In this document: positions 18,260 through 27,144 of the stretch, piece after piece
How positions within the stretch are numbered: the first letter of the stretch is position 1
Layout of the letters: each line of letters starts with the position of its first letter
DNA from: COE1 sp963596435
GTDB lineage: Bacteria; Bacillota; Clostridia; Lachnospirales; Lachnospiraceae
Assembly (NCBI GenBank): GCA_963596435.1
Contig: CAVBMG010000007.1
Location: forward strand, 1 to 64,000
Length of the DNA stretch: 64,000 nt
Direction: 5' to 3'
Translations under genes and position numbers: made by a program
Notes under the pieces: model-generated
Databases searched by the model: none
Seen by the model: the letters and a program-made list of their open reading frames with translations, nothing else
What the model was told of the DNA's origin: nothing

Positions 18260-19159
18260 TTGGTACATCCTATCACCTATGAAAGTCAACGTTTCATTAT
18301 TGTAAATGATATTAATAATTATATCTTTTATTTCTTCGACTTCGACAGCCGCTCTTACAGCAAGAATATGGAATTTGAACACTTCCACTCTTACTATGAG
18401 ATACATGTGCTGCTCAGTCCGGATGCCATCCATTTTATCAAGGGTGTACCCTATCATATCAAGCGCGGAGACTTCGTGCTGCTTGCTCCTTCTCTTCTGC
18501 ATAAGACCTGTTATCCTGAAGGAGAACCTTCTCAGCGACTTATCATCACCTTTATGTACCGTGATGATGGCTATGGTTTCTCTGATTCCTATCATGAACT
18601 GTTATCGCCTTTTAACAGAGAGCTTCCTATCTACCGTTTTCCCGAAGAACAGCTTAACGTTCTTAACAAGCTGATCAATCGTATCGTTACGATTTCCAGG
18701 GAAGCAGGTACTCAGGAACTGACCGGAGCCTATGAGCTGATGGTTCACAGCATCTTTACAGAATTTCTCTACTATTTCAACCGCTGTCAGGACTACAATA
18801 CCTATGAACCGGAACAGCCCAAGGATCAGATTGAACAACGTATTTATGCCGTTTCCAACTTTATCCATACGCATTATATGGAAGACCTGACCCTGGAAGA
18901 TCTTGCCAGAGAGAACTGGATGAGTCCTTATTACTTATCCCACCAGTTCAAAAATATTACAGGATATACACTGACTCACTATATCCATCTGGTTCGTATC
19001 CGTAACTGTCAGTATCTGCTCATCAACAGCCCGAAGAAGATCACAGAGATTGCAACAGAATGCGGTTTCTCAAGCTTCTCCCAGTTCAATCGTATCTTCA
19101 GAAGACTATGTGGAGAATCCCCTTCCGATTACCGCAAGCGTCAGCAGTTTATGCAGTGA
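18260..19159 (+). CDS. AraC-family regulator of the glycan locus
   Basis: A 299-residue regulator with an N-terminal cupin-like sensing domain (HFHSYYEIHVLL near 40-52, then RGDFVLLAPSLLHK) and a C-terminal pair of helix-turn-helix motifs (about 195-295, ending IATECGFSSFSQFNRIFRR). The reading frame opens with TTG at 18260 preceded by AAAGGCAGG; no in-frame ATG fits the cupin. It is divergent from HAD-GH105/GH38 and convergent with the toroid enzyme, which it overlaps by 11 bases at the 3' ends. It most likely controls one or both flanking operons in response to a sugar. Confidence 0.8.
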   Translation: MVHPITYESQRFIIVNDINNYIFYFFDFDSRSYSKNMEFEHFHSYYEIHVLLSPDAIHFIKGVPYHIKRGDFVLLAPSLLHKTCYPEGEPSQRLIITFMYRDDGYGFSDSYHELLSPFNRELPIYRFPEEQLNVLNKLINRIVTISREAGTQELTGAYELMVHSIFTEFLYYFNRCQDYNTYEPEQPKDQIEQRIYAVSNFIHTHYMEDLTLEDLARENWMSPYYLSHQFKNITGYTLTHYIHLVRIRNCQYLLINSPKKITEIATECGFSSFSQFNRIFRRLCGESPSDYRKRQQFMQ

Positions 19160-20786
19160 CATTGCGAATTGTAAAGGTATGCTCCCACTGGGTATAATCG
19201 GCAAAATACAATGTAAAGCATCCCTGGTCACTGCCTTCACTGCCAAAAAGCCCATCCATATAGGAGTGTGTGCCAAAGGCAGGTCCGACCTCAATGGCAT
19301 CATCCTTATTAGAAAGAAGTGTCATTCCTGCTTTTGCCAGTATTCTTTTGCCCTTAATATCCCGCATACAGAAATATTCATTATCCGCTTTCTGTGCTCC
19401 CAGTGTGGCAATCTCTACACGAAATGGAGCCTGAGAGACACCTTCAATCTTTACTGTTACCTCGATTCCATCTGGAATGTCTTTTACCACGGTATCTATT
19501 GTCAAGTCCGGTCCCATTTTCTTTTCCCGCTTGGTCTGATCCATCTTCCACCAGTCACTGGTCTGTGGCTTTTCCTTGAAGGGAAGATAATACCAGCCAT
19601 GCATAGTCTGTGTCATATGATATCCATTCTCTGTACTTTCCAGTGTTTCCGGCTGAAATGCCCTGTGCTCACAAAAGGCTCCTGCTACTTTGACTGCAAC
19701 ATCTATGGACGAATTGCTGAAATACAGGAAATTGCTCTTACCCTGCATCAGCGTATATGTGAAATCTCCCCTGCGAACCCTGGCAATGCCAGAATCCTGA
19801 TATAATTTTCTATATTCCTTTAGCTGATATTCGCCTTCGTATTCCTCTTCTATGAATTCAGGTCTGTTCATGAAATGCCACAAAATATCAGGATAGGATA
19901 ACTGATTCTCTTCCACCAGCTCAAACAAATAGTTGGCAAATCCCAGAAATTCAGGAATATTCCTGTCTTTTCCGAGCATCAGATAATCCCAGTAGTAATT
20001 CTTTGGAATAATCCTCTTACCATTGTCCTGTCTGGTAGAATTGGCTGTAAATACTGTTCCATCCGGCTCCATATACGTAAGCATCATATAAAGATTACGC
20101 ACTGCGCAGTCTTCATAAGAGCTGTCCTTCGTATACTTGGCTATGGTAATCATGGCTTCATTGTTGATACGGTTATAGCCTCCTGCGGAGCGCTCTGCAT
20201 ACTCACCATCGGCATTGCAGTCGCTGCCCTCCTGTAAATAGATACCTGCTGCCTCTGCCAGTGCCGGTCTGTCAAAGAAATCTGCACATTCCAGCAGATT
20301 AGAAGCTATCGCCCAACGATGGTTTGGTGTGTGAAATCCTCCAAGAAGCAATCCGTCTGCTGCTGCAGATGCAATATGATATAATTTCTCATAAATCTTC
20401 TCCTGCCAGGAATCCCTCTCATTATCATGCAGATAATGTAATCCTGGAAGCATCCTCTTTACAATAAAAGCCGTATCAGGAGCTGAGTGGAAATTACAGT
20501 TGATATAGTCAAACAGGCCATCTTCATGCTGACATCTTTTTACAAAATCCAGTCCCAGCAGTACTCTTTGTGCCACCTTCTCATTATGATAGTATTCACT
20601 GTCCGCATTGCTGTAGGCTGCTATCATGGTAGTCAGACGATATACGGTATATTTTGCCTGGAGAAGATCATTCTCATCAGGAAATCCACCGTAATATTGG
20701 CTGTTTTCATTCATGATCTGTGTCCGCAGACACTTTCTCACCCTTTTATCAGTACCTTCTATAATCTTTTCATATTGCTTTCTCAT
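19149..20786 (-). CDS. Putative alpha/alpha-toroid polysaccharide-degrading enzyme, lyase-like
   Basis: A 545-residue cytoplasmic protein of no family I can name. The first two-thirds are helical with regular aromatic and acidic positions, including FHTPNHRWAIASNLL (about 147-161) and RSAGGYNRINNEAM (about 198-211), which resemble the His/Tyr/Asn centre of toroid-type lyases. The last third is beta-rich (about 340-545), as in heparinase II/III-like enzymes. AGAGAGGAATT precedes the ATG. It sits 14 bases after NagB at the end of the transporter-kinase-deaminase series, and GH105 across the AraC gene would act on the unsaturated products of such a lyase. The lyase idea rests on layout and context. 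Confidence 0.5.
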   Translation of the reverse strand: MRKQYEKIIEGTDKRVRKCLRTQIMNENSQYYGGFPDENDLLQAKYTVYRLTTMIAAYSNADSEYYHNEKVAQRVLLGLDFVKRCQHEDGLFDYINCNFHSAPDTAFIVKRMLPGLHYLHDNERDSWQEKIYEKLYHIASAAADGLLLGGFHTPNHRWAIASNLLECADFFDRPALAEAAGIYLQEGSDCNADGEYAERSAGGYNRINNEAMITIAKYTKDSSYEDCAVRNLYMMLTYMEPDGTVFTANSTRQDNGKRIIPKNYYWDYLMLGKDRNIPEFLGFANYLFELVEENQLSYPDILWHFMNRPEFIEEEYEGEYQLKEYRKLYQDSGIARVRRGDFTYTLMQGKSNFLYFSNSSIDVAVKVAGAFCEHRAFQPETLESTENGYHMTQTMHGWYYLPFKEKPQTSDWWKMDQTKREKKMGPDLTIDTVVKDIPDGIEVTVKIEGVSQAPFRVEIATLGAQKADNEYFCMRDIKGKRILAKAGMTLLSNKDDAIEVGPAFGTHSYMDGLFGSEGSDQGCFTLYFADYTQWEHTFTIRNVTA

Positions 20787-20800
20787 ATTGCAATTCCTCT

Positions 20801-21532
20801 CTAACCCTTTATAAATGACAATGCTGCTGTATCTGCAACCACTGTAACATCATTATGAAGCTGCAGAATAGATGCCGGTATTCTTGGTGTGACCGGTCCT
20901 TCCAGTGCCCTGGCAAGAATAGATGCCTTATCTTCTCCACTGACGATAAGCAGTATCTTTCTTGCCTGCATAATGGACTTGATTCCCATGGTGATTGCCT
21001 GTGTCGGGACTTCTTCTCCCTCACCAAAGAATCGCTGATTCGCCTGCCTGGTCTCCGGCTTTAATACTGCCACATGGGTACTCTTCTCAAATGCCTCTTC
21101 CGGCTCATTAAAGCCTATATGTCCATCATGCCCCAGTCCCAGAAGCTGCATATCTACTCCTCCAAGCTTCTGGATGACCTTATCATATCTGCTGCATTCA
21201 AGTTCTCCATTCTCTGCCAGTCCATCAGGAATATTCGTATTGGATAAAGAAATATTGACTCTGTCAAAAAGATATTTTCTCATGAAATATGCATAACTGT
21301 GTACATTGTCCGGTGACAGTCCACGGTATTCATCCAGATTCACTGTCCTGACCTGGGCAAAATCAATATCTCCCTTGTGATACCATTCCACTAACTGATT
21401 ATATACACCTATGGGAGTGGAACCGGTTGCCAGTCCCAGCACACAATCCGGCTTCATAATCACCTGTGCTGATAGAATATTTGCCGCCTTCCTGCTCATA
21501 TCGGCATAATCTTTTGCTTTGTATATCTTCAT
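20801..21532 (-). CDS. nagB: Glucosamine-6-phosphate deaminase
   Basis: A 243-residue enzyme converting glucosamine 6-phosphate to fructose 6-phosphate and ammonia. Family marks: GLATGSTPIGVYNQL (phosphate loop), VNLDEYRGL (catalytic Asp), GLGHDGHIGFNEP (catalytic His/Glu) and VSGEDKA. GGAGAAGGA precedes the ATG. It lies between the ROK kinase (33 bases upstream) and the toroid enzyme, which says the glycan processed here yields hexosamine. Confidence 0.95.
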   Translation of the reverse strand: MKIYKAKDYADMSRKAANILSAQVIMKPDCVLGLATGSTPIGVYNQLVEWYHKGDIDFAQVRTVNLDEYRGLSPDNVHSYAYFMRKYLFDRVNISLSNTNIPDGLAENGELECSRYDKVIQKLGGVDMQLLGLGHDGHIGFNEPEEAFEKSTHVAVLKPETRQANQRFFGEGEEVPTQAITMGIKSIMQARKILLIVSGEDKASILARALEGPVTPRIPASILQLHNDVTVVADTAALSFIKG

Positions 21533-21565
21533 GGGAATCCTTCTCCTCCATTTGTCACGGTATGC

Positions 21566-22534
21566 CTATTCTTTCATAACATCATTTCCAACCGGTGAAT
21601 GGAGCAATGCTGCTCCTATAATCCCAGCTTCATTATAAGCTCTGGCAATGCGAATGTCTGTATTACACTTAGAAGTCCTGGAATAGATCAGCTCTCCTAC
21701 TCTCTCCTTAACCTGTGGCAGAAAATACTCTCCTGCCCTGCTGATGCCGCCACCTATCCGCAATTCCTCGGGCTGCAATATATTAATAAGATTCGCCAGT
21801 CCCTGTGAGAGATATTCAACATACTGTTCACGGATTTGCAATGCAGCTGCATCCTGCATACTGACTGCCTCAAAGAACAGTTTGCCGTTTATATTCTGCA
21901 GTTTTTGTTTACATAACTTCCATAACATGCTATCAGGGTGAGCAGGAAGTTCTTCTCTGATCTGTTCCACCAATGCCCTGCTTGATGCATAGGCTTCAAA
22001 GCATCCTCTACGTCCGCAATTACAGGGTTTCCCATCATATCGAATGGTCATATGCCCGATTTCACCTTCTGCATAGTTCACACCACGATATATCTTACCA
22101 TTCAGGATCATTCCACAGCCGATTCCTGTTCCCAGCGTAACCAGTATAAAGGATTTTGCCCTGCTTTCTTCTATCAGATACTCGCCAAGTGCTGCTGCAT
22201 TGGCATCATTATCAAAATAGACATGCTTACCAAGCTGCTGCTCCAACAGTTGACAGAAAGGGGTGTGATAGAAGCCAATGTTATTGGCATACTCTATGTT
22301 GCCCGTGTCCAGATTCGCAGTTCCCGGAACTCCCGCACCTATTGAAACAACTTCTTCCATAGCCACTTCATTCTGATACAGTAGATGCCGAATATCACGT
22401 GCAATCGCTTCTATTGTCTGTTCTGGATCTGTATACAATTGTGTAGGAAAGCTTATGGTATCAATGAGTTCGATTCCACTAACCAATCCCGTTACGATAT
22501 TTGTACCACCAAAATCAATTCCAATGTTGTACAT
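21566..22534 (-). CDS. ROK-family sugar kinase
   Basis: A 322-residue cytoplasmic kinase with the phosphate loop GIDFGGTN at the N terminus, GAGVPGTANLDTG, YFDNDANAAALGE (catalytic Asp), LGTGIGCGMI and the zinc site CNCGRRGCFEAYAS. There is no N-terminal helix-turn-helix, so it is a kinase rather than a NagC-type repressor. Substrate may be glucose, GlcNAc or ManNAc. I take 22534 as the start because AGAAGGTG lies seven bases upstream and the N terminus matches the family; the longer reading frame to 22600 runs through a terminator hairpin. Confidence 0.88.
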   Translation of the reverse strand: MYNIGIDFGGTNIVTGLVSGIELIDTISFPTQLYTDPEQTIEAIARDIRHLLYQNEVAMEEVVSIGAGVPGTANLDTGNIEYANNIGFYHTPFCQLLEQQLGKHVYFDNDANAAALGEYLIEESRAKSFILVTLGTGIGCGMILNGKIYRGVNYAEGEIGHMTIRYDGKPCNCGRRGCFEAYASSRALVEQIREELPAHPDSMLWKLCKQKLQNINGKLFFEAVSMQDAAALQIREQYVEYLSQGLANLINILQPEELRIGGGISRAGEYFLPQVKERVGELIYSRTSKCNTDIRIARAYNEAGIIGAALLHSPVGNDVMKE

Positions 22535-22565
22535 AGCTGTCACCTTCTGATACACCTGTTTAAAA

Positions 22566-22602
22566 AATTGCCCGGACATATCATAACTATCCCCGGGCAA
22601 TT
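22566..22602 (-). terminator. Internal terminator between the sugar-binding protein and ROK kinase genes
   Basis: AATTGCCCGG (22566-22575) and CCGGGCAATT (22593-22602) form a perfect ten-bp GC-rich stem followed by TTTTTT on the minus strand. It lies between two genes of an apparent operon, so it would lower expression of ROK, NagB and the toroid enzyme relative to the transporter. Confidence 0.85.
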
Positions 22603-22626
22603 CTATTCACTCACTTAGGGTCAACA

Positions 22627-24279
22627 TCAGTTTCCAAGGCTGTCATAATATGCTGCTCTGCCATCCAGGATCTTCTGTAAACCTGCATTTACCAATTCTG
22701 TATAACTGCTTTCGTAGGTAGATTCAAAATCAGCCGTTGGACAGCAGATTACTGTATAAACAAACTCAACCATTCTGTTCTCAACATCTTTGCCATAGGT
22801 CTGTTCATCTTCTGAAATATAACCATATGTAGGGAAACGGAACTTGCCTTCCTCACGTAATGTATAGAAATTCTTGAACCAGTCCAGAGTCTCCCACTGT
22901 ATCTCCTGATTGTCAAAATCAGTCTGTGCCAGTACTTCATTGTCATTTACCCATGCAAAGTTCAGGTTCATGATACACAGGTCATCACATGTTCCAGGAT
23001 ATCCCTTTGTGTCCTTTTCTTCCTGTGAAGGCTCCTTGGCTACTCCGATTTCATTGGTTGTATAGTCAGGTGTATAACGTACTTTGGTTGCATTCTCAGG
23101 ATCAGCCAGCCAGTTAAGATACTTCATGCAGGCTACAAGCTTATCCTCATCCTTTGTTGTAGAAGGAATCATAACATACATTGCATGTCTGTATTCAAAT
23201 GGAATTCTGTAAGAGCCATCTGACAGATCAAAGCACTGAATCGGAACAAATGTCTCGCCGCCTTCTGTATTGTTCAATACCTGGATAGAATCCCAAGGCT
23301 GTGTTGCATCGTCCAGTACAAAGCCTGCACGACCATTTGCTACATCAGCTTTCATACCGTCTTCTGTTGTATCTGTCGGGAAATCCTGTGTGATCAGTCC
23401 ATCATTGTACCACTGATTCAATACTTTTAAGCCATCCTTGGAGCCAGGCGCTACTGCCATATATGTTTCACTGTAGATATAGGCATCTCTTTCATTTTCC
23501 AGATCTACATAAGAGCCTACGAAATTAAGATAATTCTTTTCTGTATCAGTTCTGCCGCTCATTGCCCATGGAACTGTATTTTCTCCACCAAGCTTTGCTT
23601 CTTTTACTGCATAAAGATACTCGCCTAATTCCTCTTTCGTTGTAGGCATATCCATTCCTAGTTCATCCAGCCAGTCCTGACGGATATAAGCCATGTGACG
23701 TGGCATCTCAGTACCTCTTTGTTTCATAACAGCATATCTGGCATCGCCTACAGTGCCGATTCCCTGTGCTTCCTCACAATATGTTGCAATATTGCTGCCA
23801 TACTGCTCATACAAAGCAGTCAGATCATTCAAAGCTCCGCTGGATGCGTAATTATAGAACAGACTCTGACTATAGGAAAATACGATATCAGGTGCAGTAC
23901 CACCAGTCATCATGATATTGAGACTGTCGTCAGAACCGGAACGTGGTACGGATACATACTCTACCTTTATATTATACAGGTCTTTCATCTGTTCCTGAAT
24001 CCACTGTGTCAGTGCATTGTTCTCTGTGGTAGTATTTGGTGCTGCATTTCCTCTGTCCCAGAGCATAACACGAATAGATACTTCCTTATCAAACTTATCT
24101 GTTGCTGCCGACTCTGTCTCCTGTGCTCCTGATGATTCTGCTGTCTGCGTTGCTGCAGCCTCTGATGAGCCTGTGGAATCATCTGCCGCCGGAGCAGTGC
24201 TGCCACAGCCTGTTGTAAAAATCATTGCCATTGCCATACACAGTGCTGCTGATTTTGCCATTAAGCCTTTTCTTTTCAT
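22627..24279 (-). CDS. Sugar-binding lipoprotein of a CUT1/Lpl-type ABC transporter
   Basis: A 550-residue extracellular solute-binding protein. The signal peptide ends in FTTGC with Cys25 lipidated, followed by an Ala/Ser/Glu-rich linker and a large two-lobe binding domain typical of the long LplA-type group. GGGAGGTAA precedes the ATG. It follows two permease genes, as usual for this type. No ATPase gene is present, so a shared MsmX-like ATPase elsewhere must energise it. The ligand is probably the oligosaccharide handled by the nearby GH38, GH105 and NagB genes. A terminator follows 25 bases after the stop. Confidence 0.9.
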   Translation of the reverse strand: MKRKGLMAKSAALCMAMAMIFTTGCGSTAPAADDSTGSSEAAATQTAESSGAQETESAATDKFDKEVSIRVMLWDRGNAAPNTTTENNALTQWIQEQMKDLYNIKVEYVSVPRSGSDDSLNIMMTGGTAPDIVFSYSQSLFYNYASSGALNDLTALYEQYGSNIATYCEEAQGIGTVGDARYAVMKQRGTEMPRHMAYIRQDWLDELGMDMPTTKEELGEYLYAVKEAKLGGENTVPWAMSGRTDTEKNYLNFVGSYVDLENERDAYIYSETYMAVAPGSKDGLKVLNQWYNDGLITQDFPTDTTEDGMKADVANGRAGFVLDDATQPWDSIQVLNNTEGGETFVPIQCFDLSDGSYRIPFEYRHAMYVMIPSTTKDEDKLVACMKYLNWLADPENATKVRYTPDYTTNEIGVAKEPSQEEKDTKGYPGTCDDLCIMNLNFAWVNDNEVLAQTDFDNQEIQWETLDWFKNFYTLREEGKFRFPTYGYISEDEQTYGKDVENRMVEFVYTVICCPTADFESTYESSYTELVNAGLQKILDGRAAYYDSLGN

Positions 24280-24339
24280 AGAATTACCTCCCGATATGTT
24301 TTTATATGTAACTTCTCCTCGCCAGAGAGATTCTGACCA

Positions 24340-25209
24340 TTAGCCCTTGACTGCCCCTATCATGATACCTTTTGTAAAGAACTTCTGCACAAAAGGATAT
24401 ACCAGTAACATAGGAAGCATTGATATTACAATACTTGCTGATTTTACATTATCTGCTACCAGATTGGATCTGATGCCTTCTTCTGCTGCAATCTTAATAG
24501 ATTCCACGAACTGCTTCAGTACCATCTGCACCGTGTACAGAGAAGAATTATTGATATAATACATAACATCACTAATACCATTCCAACGACCTACTGCATA
24601 GAACAGTCCCAGAGTCGCAATCGTTGGATATACCAGTGGAAGTGACACCTTCATCAAAGTCTTGAATTCACTGCATCCATCAATCTTTGCCGCATCGTAA
24701 ATCGCTGAATCAATTCCCTTAAATGCATTGCACATAATGATCATGTTATATGCGCTGAGTGCTCCCGGTATAACCAGTGCCCATACTGTATTGATCATCT
24801 TAAAATCCTTCACATTCAAATACTCAGGAATGATACCCGGATGAAGATACATGGTAAGTACGAACAGTGTCATAATAACCTTGCCACCTACCAGATTCTG
24901 TTTGGAAAGCGGATATGCTGCCAACACTGTCATAACCAGGCTGACTGCTGTAGAGCCAAACATCAAAATGATAGAATATCCAAATGCATGGATGAAGCTG
25001 CCGCTCTGGATTGCTTTTACATAAGCTTCTGTGTTGAATCCAATCGGCCATATCAGTACCTTGCCCGCCGTAATCGCATCCTTGGAACTGAAGGAAACTG
25101 CTACTACTCGAAGCAGTGGAACCATCGCGATACAGGTAATCAGAACAAAGAACAGACTCCATATGAACTGAAATATTCTTTCTGTCTTACTGTTAATTGC
25201 ACTATTCAT
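24340..25209 (-). CDS. CUT1 ABC sugar permease, LplC/YtcP type
   Basis: A 289-residue membrane protein with six hydrophobic segments and the EAA-type loop YDAAKIDGCSEFKTLMKV (about 190-210) that docks the ATPase. The ending GIMIGAVKG is characteristic of this subtype. Its ATG overlaps the stop of the partner permease by one base (TGATG), and GGAGGGAATT precedes it. Role: translocation of an oligosaccharide across the membrane with the partner permease and binding protein. Confidence 0.9.
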   Translation of the reverse strand: MNSAINSKTERIFQFIWSLFFVLITCIAMVPLLRVVAVSFSSKDAITAGKVLIWPIGFNTEAYVKAIQSGSFIHAFGYSIILMFGSTAVSLVMTVLAAYPLSKQNLVGGKVIMTLFVLTMYLHPGIIPEYLNVKDFKMINTVWALVIPGALSAYNMIIMCNAFKGIDSAIYDAAKIDGCSEFKTLMKVSLPLVYPTIATLGLFYAVGRWNGISDVMYYINNSSLYTVQMVLKQFVESIKIAAEEGIRSNLVADNVKSASIVISMLPMLLVYPFVQKFFTKGIMIGAVKG

Positions 25210-26144
25210 CAGATAATTCCCTCCTGTCCCATTTTCTTAATCACTGCATTGGCACTAAGAACCAGAATCACACCAACGACTGTCTGGAACAGACCTACCG
25301 CTGTTGCAAAGTCAAATCGTCCTGCTGCAAGACCTACAGAATATACATAGGTACTGATAACATCGGATGCACTCTTGACCATTGTATTGCCCATCATATA
25401 TGGACGGTCAAAACTGATCGTGATCAGCTTACCGATCTGCATGATCAGAAGTACTGTGATCGTAGATGATATCTGTGGAATCGTTACATGCCAGATTCTC
25501 TGCATTCTTGTAGCTCCATCAATATAGGCTGCCTCACCCAGGGAAGCATCAGTTGCCATCAATGCTGCCAGATATACGATCAGGGAATATCCAGCTCCCT
25601 GCCATACACCGAAGAACCAGTATATGAATCTCCAAAGGAATGCACTGCTTAAAAAGGATACGGATTCAAATCCACAGGCATTCAGCACGTTATTCACCAG
25701 ACCGCTTCCTGAGAAAAGCTGGTTTACGATACCTGCAATAATAACCCATGAAAGGAAATTAGGCAGATACAATAATGTCTGTGTCGTTTTTCTAATCTTA
25801 TTACTTCGAAGTTCATTCAAGAATACTGCCAAAAATATAGGAATGGGAAATCCGATAATCAGATCACCGAGATTTAAAATAATCGTATTCTTCAATGCAC
25901 TCCAGAAATCGCCGGAGGAAAAAGCTTCCTTGAAGTTAGCCAGTCCTACCCATGGGCTACCCCAGATACCGGCAAATACATTGAATTTTTTGAAAGCTAC
26001 TACTACTCCAAGCATTGGTTTATACTTAAAGCAGATCATATAAACCAGTGGAAGCACCAGCATTGCATATAACTGCCAGTTGTTCCTTAAATAGACCCTT
26101 ACCTTTGCTGACCTTTTCTTTTTCTCCATTTTATAAATCGCCAT
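25209..26144 (-). CDS. CUT1 ABC sugar permease, LplB type
   Basis: A 311-residue membrane protein with six hydrophobic segments and the EAA-type loop GEAAYIDGATRMQRIWHVTI (about 200-219). The N terminus is rich in Lys/Arg, and MLVLPLVYMICFKYKPM begins the first helix. GGAAAGG lies close to the ATG at 26144; an ATG five codons later is possible. It is the first gene of the transporter operon; I see no clear promoter in the 141 bases upstream beyond an AT-rich TATGAT candidate. Confidence 0.88.
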   Translation of the reverse strand: MAIYKMEKKKRSAKVRVYLRNNWQLYAMLVLPLVYMICFKYKPMLGVVVAFKKFNVFAGIWGSPWVGLANFKEAFSSGDFWSALKNTIILNLGDLIIGFPIPIFLAVFLNELRSNKIRKTTQTLLYLPNFLSWVIIAGIVNQLFSGSGLVNNVLNACGFESVSFLSSAFLWRFIYWFFGVWQGAGYSLIVYLAALMATDASLGEAAYIDGATRMQRIWHVTIPQISSTITVLLIMQIGKLITISFDRPYMMGNTMVKSASDVISTYVYSVGLAAGRFDFATAVGLFQTVVGVILVLSANAVIKKMGQEGII

Positions 26145-26285
26145 ACCTTTCCGTCAGATATACTTTTTATGTTCTCTGTTGAATATAGCTATAGTTTATC
26201 TGCATTTATGCATCATATCTACTTACTTTTTGCTTTTAATTGTCACAAACATTGCATTTTTTGCTATGAATCCATTCTTTTTTGT

Positions 26286-26868
26286 CTATATTTCCTCTAT
26301 GTAGTTTACATAATCCAATATCTCAAAGGCATTTAGAACAATCTGATGCTCTGTTGTTCGTTTAAGATCCAGCACAACTGTCAAAGCAACATCTGATGCC
26401 AATAAAGTCTTTTCTTTTGACTTATTCATGGATATCAGCTCATATCCTGTCTCTGAAATATACTTTCTCAGCTTCACAACTCCCTTAATCTTCTCCACTT
26501 CTATATAAAGGCTAAGATATCGGTTATGAGATTCCACTCTCTGACTTAAATGCTGCAGAATCCGATTCGCTATCATAATAAGCACGAAGCAGACAAAACC
26601 AATGCATAAAAAGCCTGCTCCTATCACCATTCCCATTGCCGAACATACCCATAGACTTGCCGCTGTAGTCAGACCCTTGATCTGATTCCTGCCTGTTACC
26701 AGAATGGAACCTGCTCCCAGAAATCCGATTCCACTGATTACACCTGCCGGTATTCTGCTTACATCTGCCTCCAGTCCGGGAATCTGACACAGTTTTACAT
26801 TCAATACCGTTGCCACCGCTGCTCCAAGGCTTACCAGTGCAAAGGTACGGATTCCCGCATTATGCCTT
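26286..26868 (-). CDS. MgtC/SapB-family membrane protein, start lost in the gap
   Basis: The readable part begins at the gap edge with RHNAGIRTFALVSLGAA, the usual MgtC segment after the first helix, then IPAGVISGIGFLGAG, GLTTAASLW and a C-terminal ACT-like domain. Together these give 193 residues, and about 30 more should lie in the gap for a normal length near 225. MgtC proteins sit in the inner membrane and affect magnesium stress and ATP synthase. The GTG at 26816 is not the true start because the family continues upstream of it. No operon partner is evident. Confidence 0.85.
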
Positions 26869-27002
26869 NNNNNNNNNNNNNNNNNNNNNNNNNNNNNNNN
26901 NNNNNNNNNNNNNNNNNNNNNNNNNNNNNNNNNNNNNNNNNNNNNNNNNNNNNNNNNNNNNNNNNNNNNNNNNNNNNNNNNNNNNNNNNNNNNNNNNNNN
27001 NN
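26869..27002. other. Assembly gap of 134 N
   Basis: A run of unknown bases that hides the start codon, first helix and promoter of the MgtC gene. Confidence 0.99.
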
Positions 27003-27092
27003 TTTTTTCTTATCCTATCATTACGATTTTCTCATTTCTACGCATTCATTTCTTATTTCAGGGAAAAACATTGCATATTTTGCGCATAATAA

Positions 27093-27132
27093 AAAGACCT
27101 GAAGCTATGTCCTCACATAACCTCAAGTCTTT
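27093..27132 (-). terminator. Terminator of the NlpC/P60 gene
   Basis: Arms 27093-27109 and 27116-27132 form a 17-bp stem on the minus strand, with three G-U pairs and a six-base loop, followed by TTTTTATT. It begins 12 bases after the stop codon. Confidence 0.85.
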
Positions 27133-27144
27133 GTATTTTATATC

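Noticed and set aside
22535..22600. N-terminal extension of the ROK kinase
   Set aside because: It would start inside a terminator hairpin and lacks a ribosome site; AGAAGGTG and the family N terminus support 22534.
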